Shown one piece after another: positions 6,974-15,266 of a DNA stretch of 64,000 nt. The notes beneath the pieces were generated by a model that was given only the letters and a program-made list of their open reading frames with translations, was not told the origin of the DNA and did not search any database. The first letter of the stretch is position 1. Every line of letters starts with the position of its first letter. The translations under genes and the position numbers were made by a program. This stretch comes from Erwinia sp. SLM-02 (lineage in GTDB: Bacteria > Pseudomonadota > Gammaproteobacteria > Enterobacterales > Enterobacteriaceae), in the NCBI RefSeq assembly GCF_037450285.1, contig NZ_JAQISN010000001.1, positions 1,612,001-1,676,000 of the forward strand, in the 5' to 3' direction.

Positions 6974-8119
6974 TTAATCTTCACGTATTCCACGCCGCAG
7001 TATCCACAGCATGACCATTATCGCGATGCCAATCAGAGCGGCTCCCGCAAAAATCACCGATGCATTGCCCGGGATAAACTCCATAAAAGAGGACAAAAAC
7101 TGCCCGGAAAATATCGCCATCGACAGCCAGGCCAGATTTCGCCCGCGAACGCGGGCATCGCTCTGCTCAACGGTCATATGGTTAACCAGCGGCACCGACA
7201 GGCCAAAGCCGGCCCCCATCAGGATCCCCCCGGCAACAAACCACGCCACTCCGGCGGCGGCAGAAAATATCAGGTGCGCGGCGGCATAGCAGGCGAAAGC
7301 AACGTACAACGTGCCGAACTCGCCAACGCGGCTTACCATTTTGGGCATGGCTGCGGCGGCAAATACGGCCACCAGAGAAACAAATGACAGGAAGTAGCCC
7401 GTTTCCGCCGCGCCGATATGCAGCTGATGAAACTGCTGCGGGATCACGATCACCCCGGTAAAAAAACACAGCATGGACGATATCGCAGCAAAATAAACCG
7501 TTTTTAGCTTACCGTTAACGGTCGCAGGCTCCCGAGCCTCTTCCCCGGTATTTTTACTCTCAGGCTGGGCGGGAGGCCTGGGCACAAATAAGATCTGCAT
7601 CGCCAGCAGCAGCCAGGCGACAAGATACAGCAGGAACGGCCAGCGCCAGCCCAGGCTGGCCAACAGTCCGCCGATAAACAGAAAAATCACACCACCCAAC
7701 TCGATAGACATCCCCTGAGAGGCGATCATCTTCATTCGCGCCTGCCCGCTGTAGAACAGGGAGATCAGAACGGTACCGGCGGCCATCACCACCGCCGTTG
7801 CCCCGCCAAGCAGCAGTCTGTCGATCATCACCGGGATCGTGCCGTGAAGAAGCACGCCGCCGCTTCCCAACAGGCCATAGCCAAACAATCCCCATTTCAG
7901 TGCCAGGTAAGCCCCTACCCGATCGATTAAACGGCCAGCCAGCGGGCCAAACACCACCACGCCTAACGACGGAACCGTTACCAGCCAGCTGGCCGCGGAA
8001 GGCGTACCCAGATTTTCAGCGACCGCCGTTAATCCGGGTACGATTACGCAGCCCACCATGATGGTCAGGCAGGCCACCGCCAGTAGCGTGAACGCGCCCG
8101 CTGTTTTTATTTGATGCAT
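6974..8119 (-). CDS. MFS transporter (12-helix)
   Basis: A 381-residue Major Facilitator protein with about 12 hydrophobic segments and the loop 2-3 signature region near GPLAGRLIDRVG. The start at 8119 (MHQIKTAGAFTLL) is chosen because GGAG lies 6 bases upstream and the preceding 43 residues of the longer frame are not MFS-like. It is divergent from an IclR regulator at 8320, with strong palindromes between. Probably an efflux or uptake carrier controlled by that regulator. Confidence 0.82.
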   Translation of the reverse strand: MHQIKTAGAFTLLAVACLTIMVGCVIVPGLTAVAENLGTPSAASWLVTVPSLGVVVFGPLAGRLIDRVGAYLALKWGLFGYGLLGSGGVLLHGTIPVMIDRLLLGGATAVVMAAGTVLISLFYSGQARMKMIASQGMSIELGGVIFLFIGGLLASLGWRWPFLLYLVAWLLLAMQILFVPRPPAQPESKNTGEEAREPATVNGKLKTVYFAAISSMLCFFTGVIVIPQQFHQLHIGAAETGYFLSFVSLVAVFAAAAMPKMVSRVGEFGTLYVAFACYAAAHLIFSAAAGVAWFVAGGILMGAGFGLSVPLVNHMTVEQSDARVRGRNLAWLSMAIFSGQFLSSFMEFIPGNASVIFAGAALIGIAIMVMLWILRRGIRED

Positions 8120-8133
8120 CTTTGCTCCACGCC

Positions 8134-8148
8134 ATCCAAATAGTGGAT
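8134..8148. promoter_or_regulatory. Dyad ATCCA-N5-TGGAT upstream of the MFS gene
   Basis: A perfect 5-bp inverted repeat just 15 bp upstream of the MFS start. A second short dyad TCCG-N5-CGGA follows at 8155-8167. The half-site TGGAT recurs in the larger palindrome at 8258-8276, suggesting one regulator binds all of them. Confidence 0.45.
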
Positions 8149-8257
8149 ATAACATCCGATATGCGGACATAGTATTCAATTCTTCTTCCAGACAAGTCAA
8201 CGGGAAAAAGGTAAACCGAATGTCAGCTGGATTCGTTCGAGGGAGCATGACAGCATT

Positions 8258-8276
8258 TTATCCACCAGGTGGATAA
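8258..8276. promoter_or_regulatory. Perfect 19-bp palindrome, probable IclR-type operator
   Basis: TTATCCACC-A-GGTGGATAA lies 44 bp before the IclR-family start at 8320, where it would overlap the promoter. IclR proteins often autorepress and bind palindromes in divergent intergenic regions. Confidence 0.6.
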
Positions 8277-8319
8277 CGCGTGGTATCCTGCGGCGTGATG
8301 TTTTATACCGGAGATGAAG

Positions 8320-9066
8320 ATGAACAATGATGCAGACAGCAGTGGTTCACAGGTTATTGCCCGGGCAGCCACGATCCTGCGGGCGCTGGAGCGGCAGCCG
8401 CAGGGAATGACCATCTCCAGTCTGTCGCGTGAAACGGGGCTGCCCCGCACCACCGTCCATCGTCTGGTCACCTCGCTGGAATCACAGCAGCTGCTGATAT
8501 CGGGCAGCGCTGGCGTTCGGCTCGGCCCGGCACTGACGCGTCTGGCCGCCTCCGCGCATACCGATGTGATTGCAATTGCGCAATCCCCAATGGAAACGCT
8601 GGGACGCCGCACGCGTGAAACGGTGGATTTGTGCGTTTATCGCGGCAGCCACGCCGTCTCCGTCAGTCAGTTCGTTTCTGACCAGGAGCTGCGTGTGGTA
8701 TCGGCGGTGGGTACGGCATTTCCCAGCCACTGTACCGCGCACGGCAAAGCCATTCTGGCGAGACTTACCGATGAGAAAATTGCCGATCTGCTCGGTGGTC
8801 AGCCGGATGTGAGAACGGATGATACCCTGCGGACGCTGCCTTCGCTGCTGGACGATATCAGGCAAACCCGTGCACGCGGCTATGCCGTCGATCGCGAGGA
8901 GCACGCGCGCGGCGTCTGCGGGCTGGGCGTTGACCTGAATACCGGGGCCAGTGAACATTACGCCATCTCGGTTGCCGTTCCGGCCCTGCGCTTTGAAGAA
9001 AAGTTCGATCATCTGCTCAGTGCGTTAATGCAGTGCAAAGCGGAGATCGAAGCGCTGACGAGCTGA
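8320..9066 (+). CDS. IclR-family transcriptional regulator
   Basis: A 248-residue regulator: N-terminal winged HTH (GMTISSLSRETGLPRTTVHRLV) and C-terminal effector-binding IclR domain (about 75-245) with the conserved stretch FPSHCTAHGKAILA. Start 8320 is preferred over 8314 because GGAG at 8310-8313 is then 6 bases upstream. It is divergent from the MFS gene, probably its repressor. The ligand is unknown. Confidence 0.87.
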   Translation: MNNDADSSGSQVIARAATILRALERQPQGMTISSLSRETGLPRTTVHRLVTSLESQQLLISGSAGVRLGPALTRLAASAHTDVIAIAQSPMETLGRRTRETVDLCVYRGSHAVSVSQFVSDQELRVVSAVGTAFPSHCTAHGKAILARLTDEKIADLLGGQPDVRTDDTLRTLPSLLDDIRQTRARGYAVDREEHARGVCGLGVDLNTGASEHYAISVAVPALRFEEKFDHLLSALMQCKAEIEALTS

Positions 9067-9175
9067 CCCTCAGGGATGTTTCATTTACAGTTTTTTCCTA
9101 AAGCCACAGGCTACCTCGCGTGACATTATTGACCACGTTGATAACACTAATGACGTTTTTTATGAGGGAATATTT

Positions 9176-9529
9176 ATGAAAAAGACTATTATCGCTCTGT
9201 CAGCTATTTTACTGGCCACTTCCGCATTTGCCGCCACACATGCAACCGATGAAACCGTCGCCAACGCTCAGGCCGGTGCCAATACCGCGAAAGAAAAACT
9301 GCACGAAGCGCAGAACCAGGGCGCAGAACAGCAGCTGAAGGCTAAGCATGCCGCAGAAGGTAAAAGCGACAGCCTCGGCAGCAAAGTGAGCGAAGGCTCG
9401 CAGAAAACCTGGAATAAAACCAAAGAAGGTTCTGAGAAAGGCTGGAATGCGACCAAAGAAGGCGCACAGAAAGGCTGGAACAGCACCAAAGAAGGTGCCA
9501 GCGACCTGAAGAAAAAAGCGACCGAGTAA
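9176..9529 (+). CDS. Small exported protein with LEA-like 11-residue repeats
   Basis: A 117-residue protein with a clear signal peptide (MKKTIIALSAILLATSAFAA). The mature part is very hydrophilic (Lys, Glu, Ala, Gln) and contains three consecutive 11-mers of the form K-x-W-N-x-T-K-E-G-x-x. This resembles late-embryogenesis-abundant group 3 repeats, which form amphipathic helices on drying. Periplasmic stress protection is inference. GAGGGA precedes the start and a terminator follows (9556-9580). Confidence 0.75.
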   Translation: MKKTIIALSAILLATSAFAATHATDETVANAQAGANTAKEKLHEAQNQGAEQQLKAKHAAEGKSDSLGSKVSEGSQKTWNKTKEGSEKGWNATKEGAQKGWNSTKEGASDLKKKATE

Positions 9530-9555
9530 TCACTCACCGCCAATAAATCATTTGA

Positions 9556-9580
9556 TGCCGCAGCCCGTCTGCGGCATTTT
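9556..9580 (+). terminator. Rho-independent terminator
   Basis: 8-bp stem TGCCGCAG / CTGCGGCA with a 5-base loop and TTTT, 26 bp after the LEA-like gene. Confidence 0.85.
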
Positions 9581-9802
9581 CACATTTACAGCCCGGTTTA
9601 CACCCTGCCCGTTTTTTGCCACTATATCGACTTCACCTTTCCCTGAGGATGTCTGCCGACATGATTTAATGCCTGTATTCCATCGCAATATCTCCCGCAT
9701 CTTATCCGATGTAATTTTTGATATTGGGCAGGCAGCTATCCTCGTCAGTGTTAATTTCCGTTACGGCATTTCAGCCTGCCCTGTTTATTCAGGAGCACAA
9801 CC

Positions 9803-11368
9803 ATGCCTGTACACTGCCGTTTTACTGAATTATCTGTAACGTTCAACGACTCGCCATTATTTCAAAACATCAGCGGCACACTCACGCAGCAAAATCAGGG
9901 GCTGACCGGCATAAACGGCTGCGGCAAATCGGTGCTGATGTCTCTGCTGGCGCTGCGCCGTCGGCCCTCGGCCGGCACGATTGACTGGCTGACGCCGTTT
10001 TATTACGTCCGGCAGCTAACGCGTTTAGCCGGCCTGACCGTGGCGGATGCCATGGGGATTGCCGACGTTCGGGCCGCCTTCCTGAGAGTTGAAAACGGCA
10101 GCGCCGACGCCGACGATTACGATCTGCTTGCCGATAAATGGGATTATCCTTACCGCTGGCAGTCACTGCTGGACAGTGCCGCGCTGGGCCATGTTTCGCT
10201 GGAAAGCCCTTCTGCACGGCTAAGCGGCGGCGAACAAACCCGCCTGGCGCTGTGCCGGGCATTTTTACAACCGGGCTGTTTTTTACTGCTCGACGAACCG
10301 GAAAACCATCTCGACAGCGCAGGTCGGCGCTGGCTGATCGAACAACTACAGCGGCATCCAACGGGTTCACTGACGATCAGCCACGACCGGCGGCTGCTGA
10401 ATGAAATGCAGCGCATCTGTGAGCTCAGCGCTGCCGGGCTGGTGGAGTATGGCGGCAATTACAGCAACTTCGCGCTGCAAAAAGAGCGCCAGCTCAATGC
10501 ATTACGCAGTGAGGAAAAACAGCTGCAGTCCGGCCTGCGCAAAGAAAAGGATGAGCTCCAGCGCGCGCTGGAGAAAAAAGCCCAGCGCCGTCGTCAGGGC
10601 GATCGCATCCGCTCCTCGGGTTCACAGTCTTTACTGCTGCTGGATATGAAGAAAAACAAAGCGGAAAAGCAGCAGTCAAAACTCACCCAGCGCCACGAAC
10701 GCGTAATGGACCGGCTGGAACAGCAGCGGCGTTCGGTGAACGATCGCATTGAGCGAGTGACGCCGCAAATGCTGGCATTTCCCTATCGCGATGAACAAAA
10801 GCGCGTTCGTGTTAACTGCCAGCGCCTGGTCCTGCCTTTTGGCTCGGCTCAACCGATTTCTCTAACCGTTTCGGGCGGCGAGCACTGGCATATCGCCGGA
10901 CGTAACGGCAGTGGAAAATCGACTCTGCTTAAGGTGCTGGCCGGCCAGCTATCGGCGGCGTCGGGAAGTTACTCGCTGCATGGTCACTGGCGCTATCTGG
11001 ACCAGCATCTGAACCTGCTTAATACTGCACTGCCGGTGGTTGATGCCTTATGTGAATTTGAGCCGCTAATCACCGCTGAAAGCTGGCGGACCCGTCTGGG
11101 TGCCCTGCGCATCAGGGGGGATAAAAGCCAGATCCCGCTCGGGCAGTTGAGCGGCGGTGAGCAGTTAAAAGTGATGCTGCTGGCGTTAACCTGTTCGTCC
11201 CCGCTGCCGGATATCCTGCTGCTTGATGAGCCGGACAATCATCTGGACCTTGATTCCCGGCAGTTGCTGGAGGGCGTATTGAAATCCTATCGGGGTGCAC
11301 TGCTGTTGGTCAGCCATGACGAGGCGTTTGTGGAACACTGTGGTGTGACTCAGCGCGTGCAGTTATGA
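9803..11368 (+). CDS. ABC-F family ATPase (duplicated ABC cassette, no membrane domain)
   Basis: A 521-residue cytosolic protein with two ABC domains. The first has Walker A GINGCGKS, signature LSGGEQ and Walker B LLLDEPENHLD. The second has Walker A GRNGSGKST, signature LSGGEQ and Walker B LLLDEPDNHLD. A charged linker between them (about 215-330, rich in Lys, Arg and Gln) is typical of ABC-F factors that act on the ribosome (EttA, Uup, YheS, drug-protection members). It is not an obvious orthologue of the four E. coli proteins. AGGAG precedes ATG 9803. It overlaps the convergent gene downstream by 19 bp. Confidence 0.85.
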   Translation: MPVHCRFTELSVTFNDSPLFQNISGTLTQQNQGLTGINGCGKSVLMSLLALRRRPSAGTIDWLTPFYYVRQLTRLAGLTVADAMGIADVRAAFLRVENGSADADDYDLLADKWDYPYRWQSLLDSAALGHVSLESPSARLSGGEQTRLALCRAFLQPGCFLLLDEPENHLDSAGRRWLIEQLQRHPTGSLTISHDRRLLNEMQRICELSAAGLVEYGGNYSNFALQKERQLNALRSEEKQLQSGLRKEKDELQRALEKKAQRRRQGDRIRSSGSQSLLLLDMKKNKAEKQQSKLTQRHERVMDRLEQQRRSVNDRIERVTPQMLAFPYRDEQKRVRVNCQRLVLPFGSAQPISLTVSGGEHWHIAGRNGSGKSTLLKVLAGQLSAASGSYSLHGHWRYLDQHLNLLNTALPVVDALCEFEPLITAESWRTRLGALRIRGDKSQIPLGQLSGGEQLKVMLLALTCSSPLPDILLLDEPDNHLDLDSRQLLEGVLKSYRGALLLVSHDEAFVEHCGVTQRVQL

Positions 11369-12195
11369 CAGACCGTGATGTAGCGGCTCATATTATCAAT
11401 GACGTCTTTCGCCAGCACGGCATGATCCATTTCCCAACGTGCCGGGCTGAACAGCTCGGCCGACCACACGCCGTCAAATCCGGTGGCCAGCACGGCATCG
11501 GTCCAGGCCTGAATATCGATATCACCCTCGCCCGGCATGTAAGCTCGCAGCACCGTTTCTTCCCACGCTTCGCCCGCTTGCGGTTTGCGCCCGTCGCAGA
11601 AGTGAACGCCAAAAATCAGCGCCGGGTCGAGCTGCCTGATATCCTCTGGCGTGGTAGCGCCTGTCGCAAACAGATGCCAGAAGTCGATGACCAGGCCGAT
11701 ATTGGGTTGACTGACACGACGGATCACTTCAAGTGCCTGATTCAGCGTATTGAACTTCGTGTGGGCGATCACTTCTATCTGATAACGCACGCCGTACTGC
11801 TGACCAATGCTGGCGATTTCGGCGATATTCTCCGTCATAATGTCCAGAATCTGTGCCTGCGGCAGGTGATCGATAGCGTGCTGGGCCAGTATCTGAATGG
11901 TCGGACATTCCAGATCGGCGGCGATCCGGGTCAGCTGCGTGGCTTCCGCCAGCAGCGTACGTCGTTCTTCTCTCTGATGTCGTTCAATATCAATCAGGGC
12001 ATTGAGACAGGCGGTCTGCAGGCCGTAACCGTGAACGTGTTTTTTCAGTGCTGCGGTGGTTCCGCCGTTTTCCAAATAACGCAGCAGTTTATAGTGCAAA
12101 AACTCCAGCCCGTCATAGCCGGTTTCGGCGGCAATACGCGTTTCGGTGATCACATTGCAGTAATGTGTAGAAATACCGTGCAGGGCTTTGATCAT
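11350..12195 (-). CDS. Sugar phosphate isomerase/epimerase family (TIM barrel)
   Basis: A 281-residue AP-endonuclease-2-type TIM barrel (PF01261 family). Metal-binding type residues are seen in YQIEVIAH, LVIDFWHL and FGVHFCDG, and a late Glu in WSAELFSP. Start 12195 (MIKALHGISTHYC) is preferred because GGAGAGG precedes it. Enzymes of this fold isomerise or epimerise sugars and inositol derivatives; the substrate is unknown. About 260 bp upstream contains no gene. Confidence 0.8.
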   Translation of the reverse strand: MIKALHGISTHYCNVITETRIAAETGYDGLEFLHYKLLRYLENGGTTAALKKHVHGYGLQTACLNALIDIERHQREERRTLLAEATQLTRIAADLECPTIQILAQHAIDHLPQAQILDIMTENIAEIASIGQQYGVRYQIEVIAHTKFNTLNQALEVIRRVSQPNIGLVIDFWHLFATGATTPEDIRQLDPALIFGVHFCDGRKPQAGEAWEETVLRAYMPGEGDIDIQAWTDAVLATGFDGVWSAELFSPARWEMDHAVLAKDVIDNMSRYITVCHNCTR

Positions 12196-12458
12196 GATCC
12201 CTCTCCATGTGAATGACACTGGCGATGACTTTGCATTGCTGTCTCCCCGATTATCAATATTTTGCTATTTTTGCATGACTAAACCGGGGGTGTATTCATC
12301 ATTCTTGCTTTTAATTTTTATTTATCCCACTGATTTTTAAGCATTCTTATTTTAAGCAGCGGTGGGAATTCGCTATTCTTGTTAATCATCCGGCTGTTCT
12401 CATGTTAACCGATGCTGGCACCGAATATATCCGTCGCCGGCATCGGTAATCTGCCCTG
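12196..12458. other. Intergenic stretch without a gene
   Basis: AT-rich leader of the isomerase gene, with TTTTT-rich segments and an imperfect dyad formed by TCCCACTG and CGGTGGGA around 12326-12367. No convincing coding sequence or RNA gene was seen. Confidence 0.4.
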
Positions 12459-13076
12459 TTAAACCAGGGTTAACACTTCCGCCACCGATTTACGCGGCTT
12501 CTGTGGCCAGTTGTTTTCCTGAGGATATCCGACGACAACCACCATCAGCGGCAGTTCTGTCGGCAGCAGCGCGAAGTCTTTTGCCACCTGTCCGGCATCA
12601 AAACCGATCATTGGGCACGATCCCAGCCCCATTCCCTCGGCGGCCAGCATCAATGTCATTGCCGCCAGCGAAGCAGAACGCACGGCCTCATCACGCTGCA
12701 GCACGGCGTCATTTTCATGGGATGCTGAGGCCTGTTTTACCCAGCCGTCCACCGTGCGCTGCTCCATGATCTGCGCATCAACGCTGGGCTGCAGCGCCGC
12801 CGCCAGCTGCTGATGTGCCGACAGCGTGCCGCAGATAATAAAGGCCACCGAAGCGTCGACAATCTTCTGCTGTCCCCAGGCGGAGTCTTTCAACTTATTT
12901 TTTCCCTCAGCCGATCGAACGGCAATAAACCGCCAGTTCTGCATGTTGAATGCCGTTGGCGCTTTGGTTGCCAGCTCAACCAGGCCGGTAATCGTTTCGT
13001 CATCAAGAGGCCGGTCAGCCTGAAAACGGTTGATAGAAACACGGGACTCGATAGCGTTTTGTACGGAAGAATTCAT
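12459..13076 (-). CDS. Nitroreductase family protein (FMN-dependent)
   Basis: A 205-residue nitroreductase-fold protein. An R-x-S/x-x-F motif lies near the N-terminus (SRVSINRFQ), followed by KAPTAFNMQNWRF for FMN binding and GLGSCPMIGFDA near residue 155, a typical glycine-rich FMN loop. Such enzymes reduce nitroaromatics and quinones with NAD(P)H in the cytosol. It lies 34 bp downstream of the EamA gene on the same strand and may be co-transcribed under the MarR gene. Confidence 0.85.
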   Translation of the reverse strand: MNSSVQNAIESRVSINRFQADRPLDDETITGLVELATKAPTAFNMQNWRFIAVRSAEGKNKLKDSAWGQQKIVDASVAFIICGTLSAHQQLAAALQPSVDAQIMEQRTVDGWVKQASASHENDAVLQRDEAVRSASLAAMTLMLAAEGMGLGSCPMIGFDAGQVAKDFALLPTELPLMVVVVGYPQENNWPQKPRKSVAEVLTLV

Positions 13077-13110
13077 GTTATGACCTTATAAAATAGGTTG
13101 TTAAAGAACG

Positions 13111-13986
13111 TTATTTGCTACGGCGAACCGTTGTCCACTGTACGGCGAAGACGCTGGCGAGCACGACAAGCAGCCCGATAAAAGCGGTACCGGTCATTGA
13201 CTGGGAAAGCACAATCCAGCCCAGCGCCACGGCGGCCAGCGGGCTGAGCAGGCCGAGCGACGCAACGGCCACGCCGGGAAGCCGGGTGATGCCGCGAAAC
13301 CACAGGCCATAGGCCAACAGCGCACCGGCAAGGCTGAGATACGCATAGGCAAACCACTGCGGCGGGGTCAGCGCTGGCAGAGGCGCATCGGCCAGCCACG
13401 CGATGGGGGCCAGCATCAACCCACCGATTACCAGCTGCCAGCCGGTCAGCGACAGCACCGGCAAATCGAGCTGCCAGCGGCGGGTCAGCCAGACGCCGGT
13501 TGCCATACAGGCCGCACCCAGCAGGGCCGCAATCACGCCCGTCGGTTCAAAAACGGTTTGCGGTGACAGCAGCAATACCGCCATCCCGATCACTCCGGCC
13601 ACCGCCGACCAAAGCGTAATCTGTGCGGGCGCCCGCCGGTCAACCGCCCATGCCAGCACCATGACCAGCAGCGGCTGAATGGCACCCAGCACGGCGGCCA
13701 GTCCGCCCGGCAGGCGATAGGCCGCAACGAATAACAGCGCCTGAAAAACCCCGATATTCAGCGCACTCAGCACCACTAAACGCCACCAGTCGCGCCGCAG
13801 CGGAATGCGTCGGGTAAACAGCAGCAGCAGTAAACCCGCCGGCAGAACGCGGATTAGCGCGGCGGTGAACGGCCTGTCCGGCGGCAGAACTTCCGTCGTA
13901 ACGATGTAGGTAGAACCCCAGATTGCGGGGGCCAGCGCCGTGAGGATCACGTCACGCCAGTAATGCAGTGAGGATGTAATGTTCAT
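13111..13986 (-). CDS. EamA/DMT family exporter
   Basis: A 291-residue protein with ten predicted membrane helices in two EamA repeats. The N-terminal AIWGSTYIVTTEVLPPDRPF is characteristic of the family. It is divergent from a MarR regulator whose putative operators lie in the intergenic gap, so it is likely derepressed by a small aromatic or drug-like inducer. The substrate is unknown. Confidence 0.87.
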   Translation of the reverse strand: MNITSSLHYWRDVILTALAPAIWGSTYIVTTEVLPPDRPFTAALIRVLPAGLLLLLFTRRIPLRRDWWRLVVLSALNIGVFQALLFVAAYRLPGGLAAVLGAIQPLLVMVLAWAVDRRAPAQITLWSAVAGVIGMAVLLLSPQTVFEPTGVIAALLGAACMATGVWLTRRWQLDLPVLSLTGWQLVIGGLMLAPIAWLADAPLPALTPPQWFAYAYLSLAGALLAYGLWFRGITRLPGVAVASLGLLSPLAAVALGWIVLSQSMTGTAFIGLLVVLASVFAVQWTTVRRSK

Positions 13987-13994
13987 GACTTTAC

Positions 13995-14044
13995 CTTCAA
14001 TTCAAGATATCATCAGTCTGTCGATCGATTATCTTGAAGTCAAG
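13995..14044. promoter_or_regulatory. MarR-type operators between the EamA and MarR genes
   Basis: The site CTTGA-AG-TCAAG (14033-14044) is a dyad, and a near copy CTTCA-AT-TCAAG occurs at 13995-14006. The inner halves form a 9-bp inverted repeat TTCAAGATA (14001-14009) / TATCTTGAA (14030-14038). The arrangement suits two MarR dimers controlling both divergent promoters. Confidence 0.6.
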
Positions 14045-14048
14045 ACAA

Positions 14049-14558
14049 ATGAGTATACCAATGAAAAATCGTGAACATGATGCCGTGGATGGCATTCTGC
14101 AACAGTGGCAGCGCGAGCGCCCCGACCTGGACGCCAGCCCGATGGGGCCAATCGGGCGCATTAAACGCTGTGCCGCCCTGCTTCAGCACAAGCTGGAAGC
14201 AACCTTTGCCAGATTCGATCTGAGCATGTGGGAGTTCGATATGCTGGCCGCCCTGCGCCGTTCGGGTGCGCCTAGCCTCAGCCCGACCGAGCTGTTTTCA
14301 ACGCTGATGGTCACATCGGGGACCATGACCCACCGGCTCAAGCGGCTGGAAACGCGAGGATTTATCGAGCGTGTGCCCAACGCCGAGGATGCGCGCAGCA
14401 TGATGGTAAAACTGACGGAAGGCGGTCGGGAGCTGATCGATCGGGCGGTGGAAGAGCACATCGAGAACGAGCGACAGATCCTGTCGGCGCTGTCAGCCGA
14501 GACGCTGGGCGCGCTGGATAATTCGCTTTCAGCGTTTTTACGTACGCTGGAGAAATAA
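14049..14558 (+). CDS. MarR-family transcriptional regulator
   Basis: A 169-residue MarR protein with the winged HTH at about residues 60-130 (LSPTELFSTLMVTSGTMTHRLKRLETRGFI) and dimerisation helices at both ends. ATG 14049 and 14061 are both possible starts. It is divergent from the EamA exporter and probably represses it and the nitroreductase behind it. Confidence 0.85.
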   Translation: MSIPMKNREHDAVDGILQQWQRERPDLDASPMGPIGRIKRCAALLQHKLEATFARFDLSMWEFDMLAALRRSGAPSLSPTELFSTLMVTSGTMTHRLKRLETRGFIERVPNAEDARSMMVKLTEGGRELIDRAVEEHIENERQILSALSAETLGALDNSLSAFLRTLEK

Positions 14559-14598
14559 TTTTATCGTCTTATTGGATAACGGCTCACAACTTTAACAG

Positions 14599-14649
14599 CA
14601 TGGAGAAGAACTGATGACCATCGCACAACAGTTGGAACAGGTTGGCATC
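14599..14649 (+). pseudogene. Remnant of an Rpn/YhgA-like recombination-promoting nuclease gene
   Basis: In the frame through 14614 the sequence reads EELMTIAQQLEQVGI, closely resembling the hinge near the C-terminus of Rpn (PD-(D/E)XK transposase-like) proteins. No upstream part of such a gene is present. The rest of the open frame (to 14787) is antisense to the VOC gene. An inverted repeat (14681-14688 with 14700-14707) follows, possibly the old terminator. Confidence 0.5.
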
Positions 14650-14718
14650 ATTCGCTCATTAATATCGCTTCGCAAATTATCAGGCCCGCCGCTAATCGAC
14701 GGGCCTGTATGGGTGACG

Positions 14719-15093
14719 CTAAACCTGCAGCCGCTGACCGACATCAATGCGGTTACCGTGGAGATCGGCGAAGACAAAAGCACGTAATCCGTACTCTTTA
14801 TCCTGCACGCCTTTGATTATTTTTGCGCCGTGCTGTTTGCAAAGCGCAAACATTGCGTTGGCGTCGTCGACCAGCAGATGGGCTATCGGAAACGGGGCGG
14901 CTTTATGCCCGGGCTGAAGCGATAAATGCAGTTCACTTTCGTCGCGTTTCAGGATGATAAAACCGACGGGATCGCCATTTTGAAAGGTTTTGGTGAATCC
15001 TAATCCATCAATATAAAAACGCTGGGCAATTTCCATATCCTGCACCGGCAAAATGGCAGCGATACGGCCAAAACTTATCGCAGTGAGTGTCAT
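14719..15093 (-). CDS. VOC/glyoxalase-fold protein
   Basis: A 124-residue single-domain VOC protein: AAILPVQDMEIAQRFYIDGLGF at the N-terminus and VFADLHGNRIDVGQ at the C-terminus, the usual pattern of bleomycin-resistance/glyoxalase-like proteins. The start at 15093 (MTLTAISFG) is preferred because GAGGG lies 5 bases upstream. Function unknown. Confidence 0.8.
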   Translation of the reverse strand: MTLTAISFGRIAAILPVQDMEIAQRFYIDGLGFTKTFQNGDPVGFIILKRDESELHLSLQPGHKAAPFPIAHLLVDDANAMFALCKQHGAKIIKGVQDKEYGLRAFVFADLHGNRIDVGQRLQV

Positions 15094-15266
15094 ATACACC
15101 CTCAATATTTTCAGAGCGATCGCAATATCAGACGGTGCTGTTGCCGGAAGGCTTCGATCGGATGGCTGGACGTTGCCAGAACAGCAATCAGCTTATCCGG
15201 CAAGGTCTATTCGTTCAATTACTTTTCACCCGTTTTCACGGCAAATCTCACTGAAAATAGTCTGTT

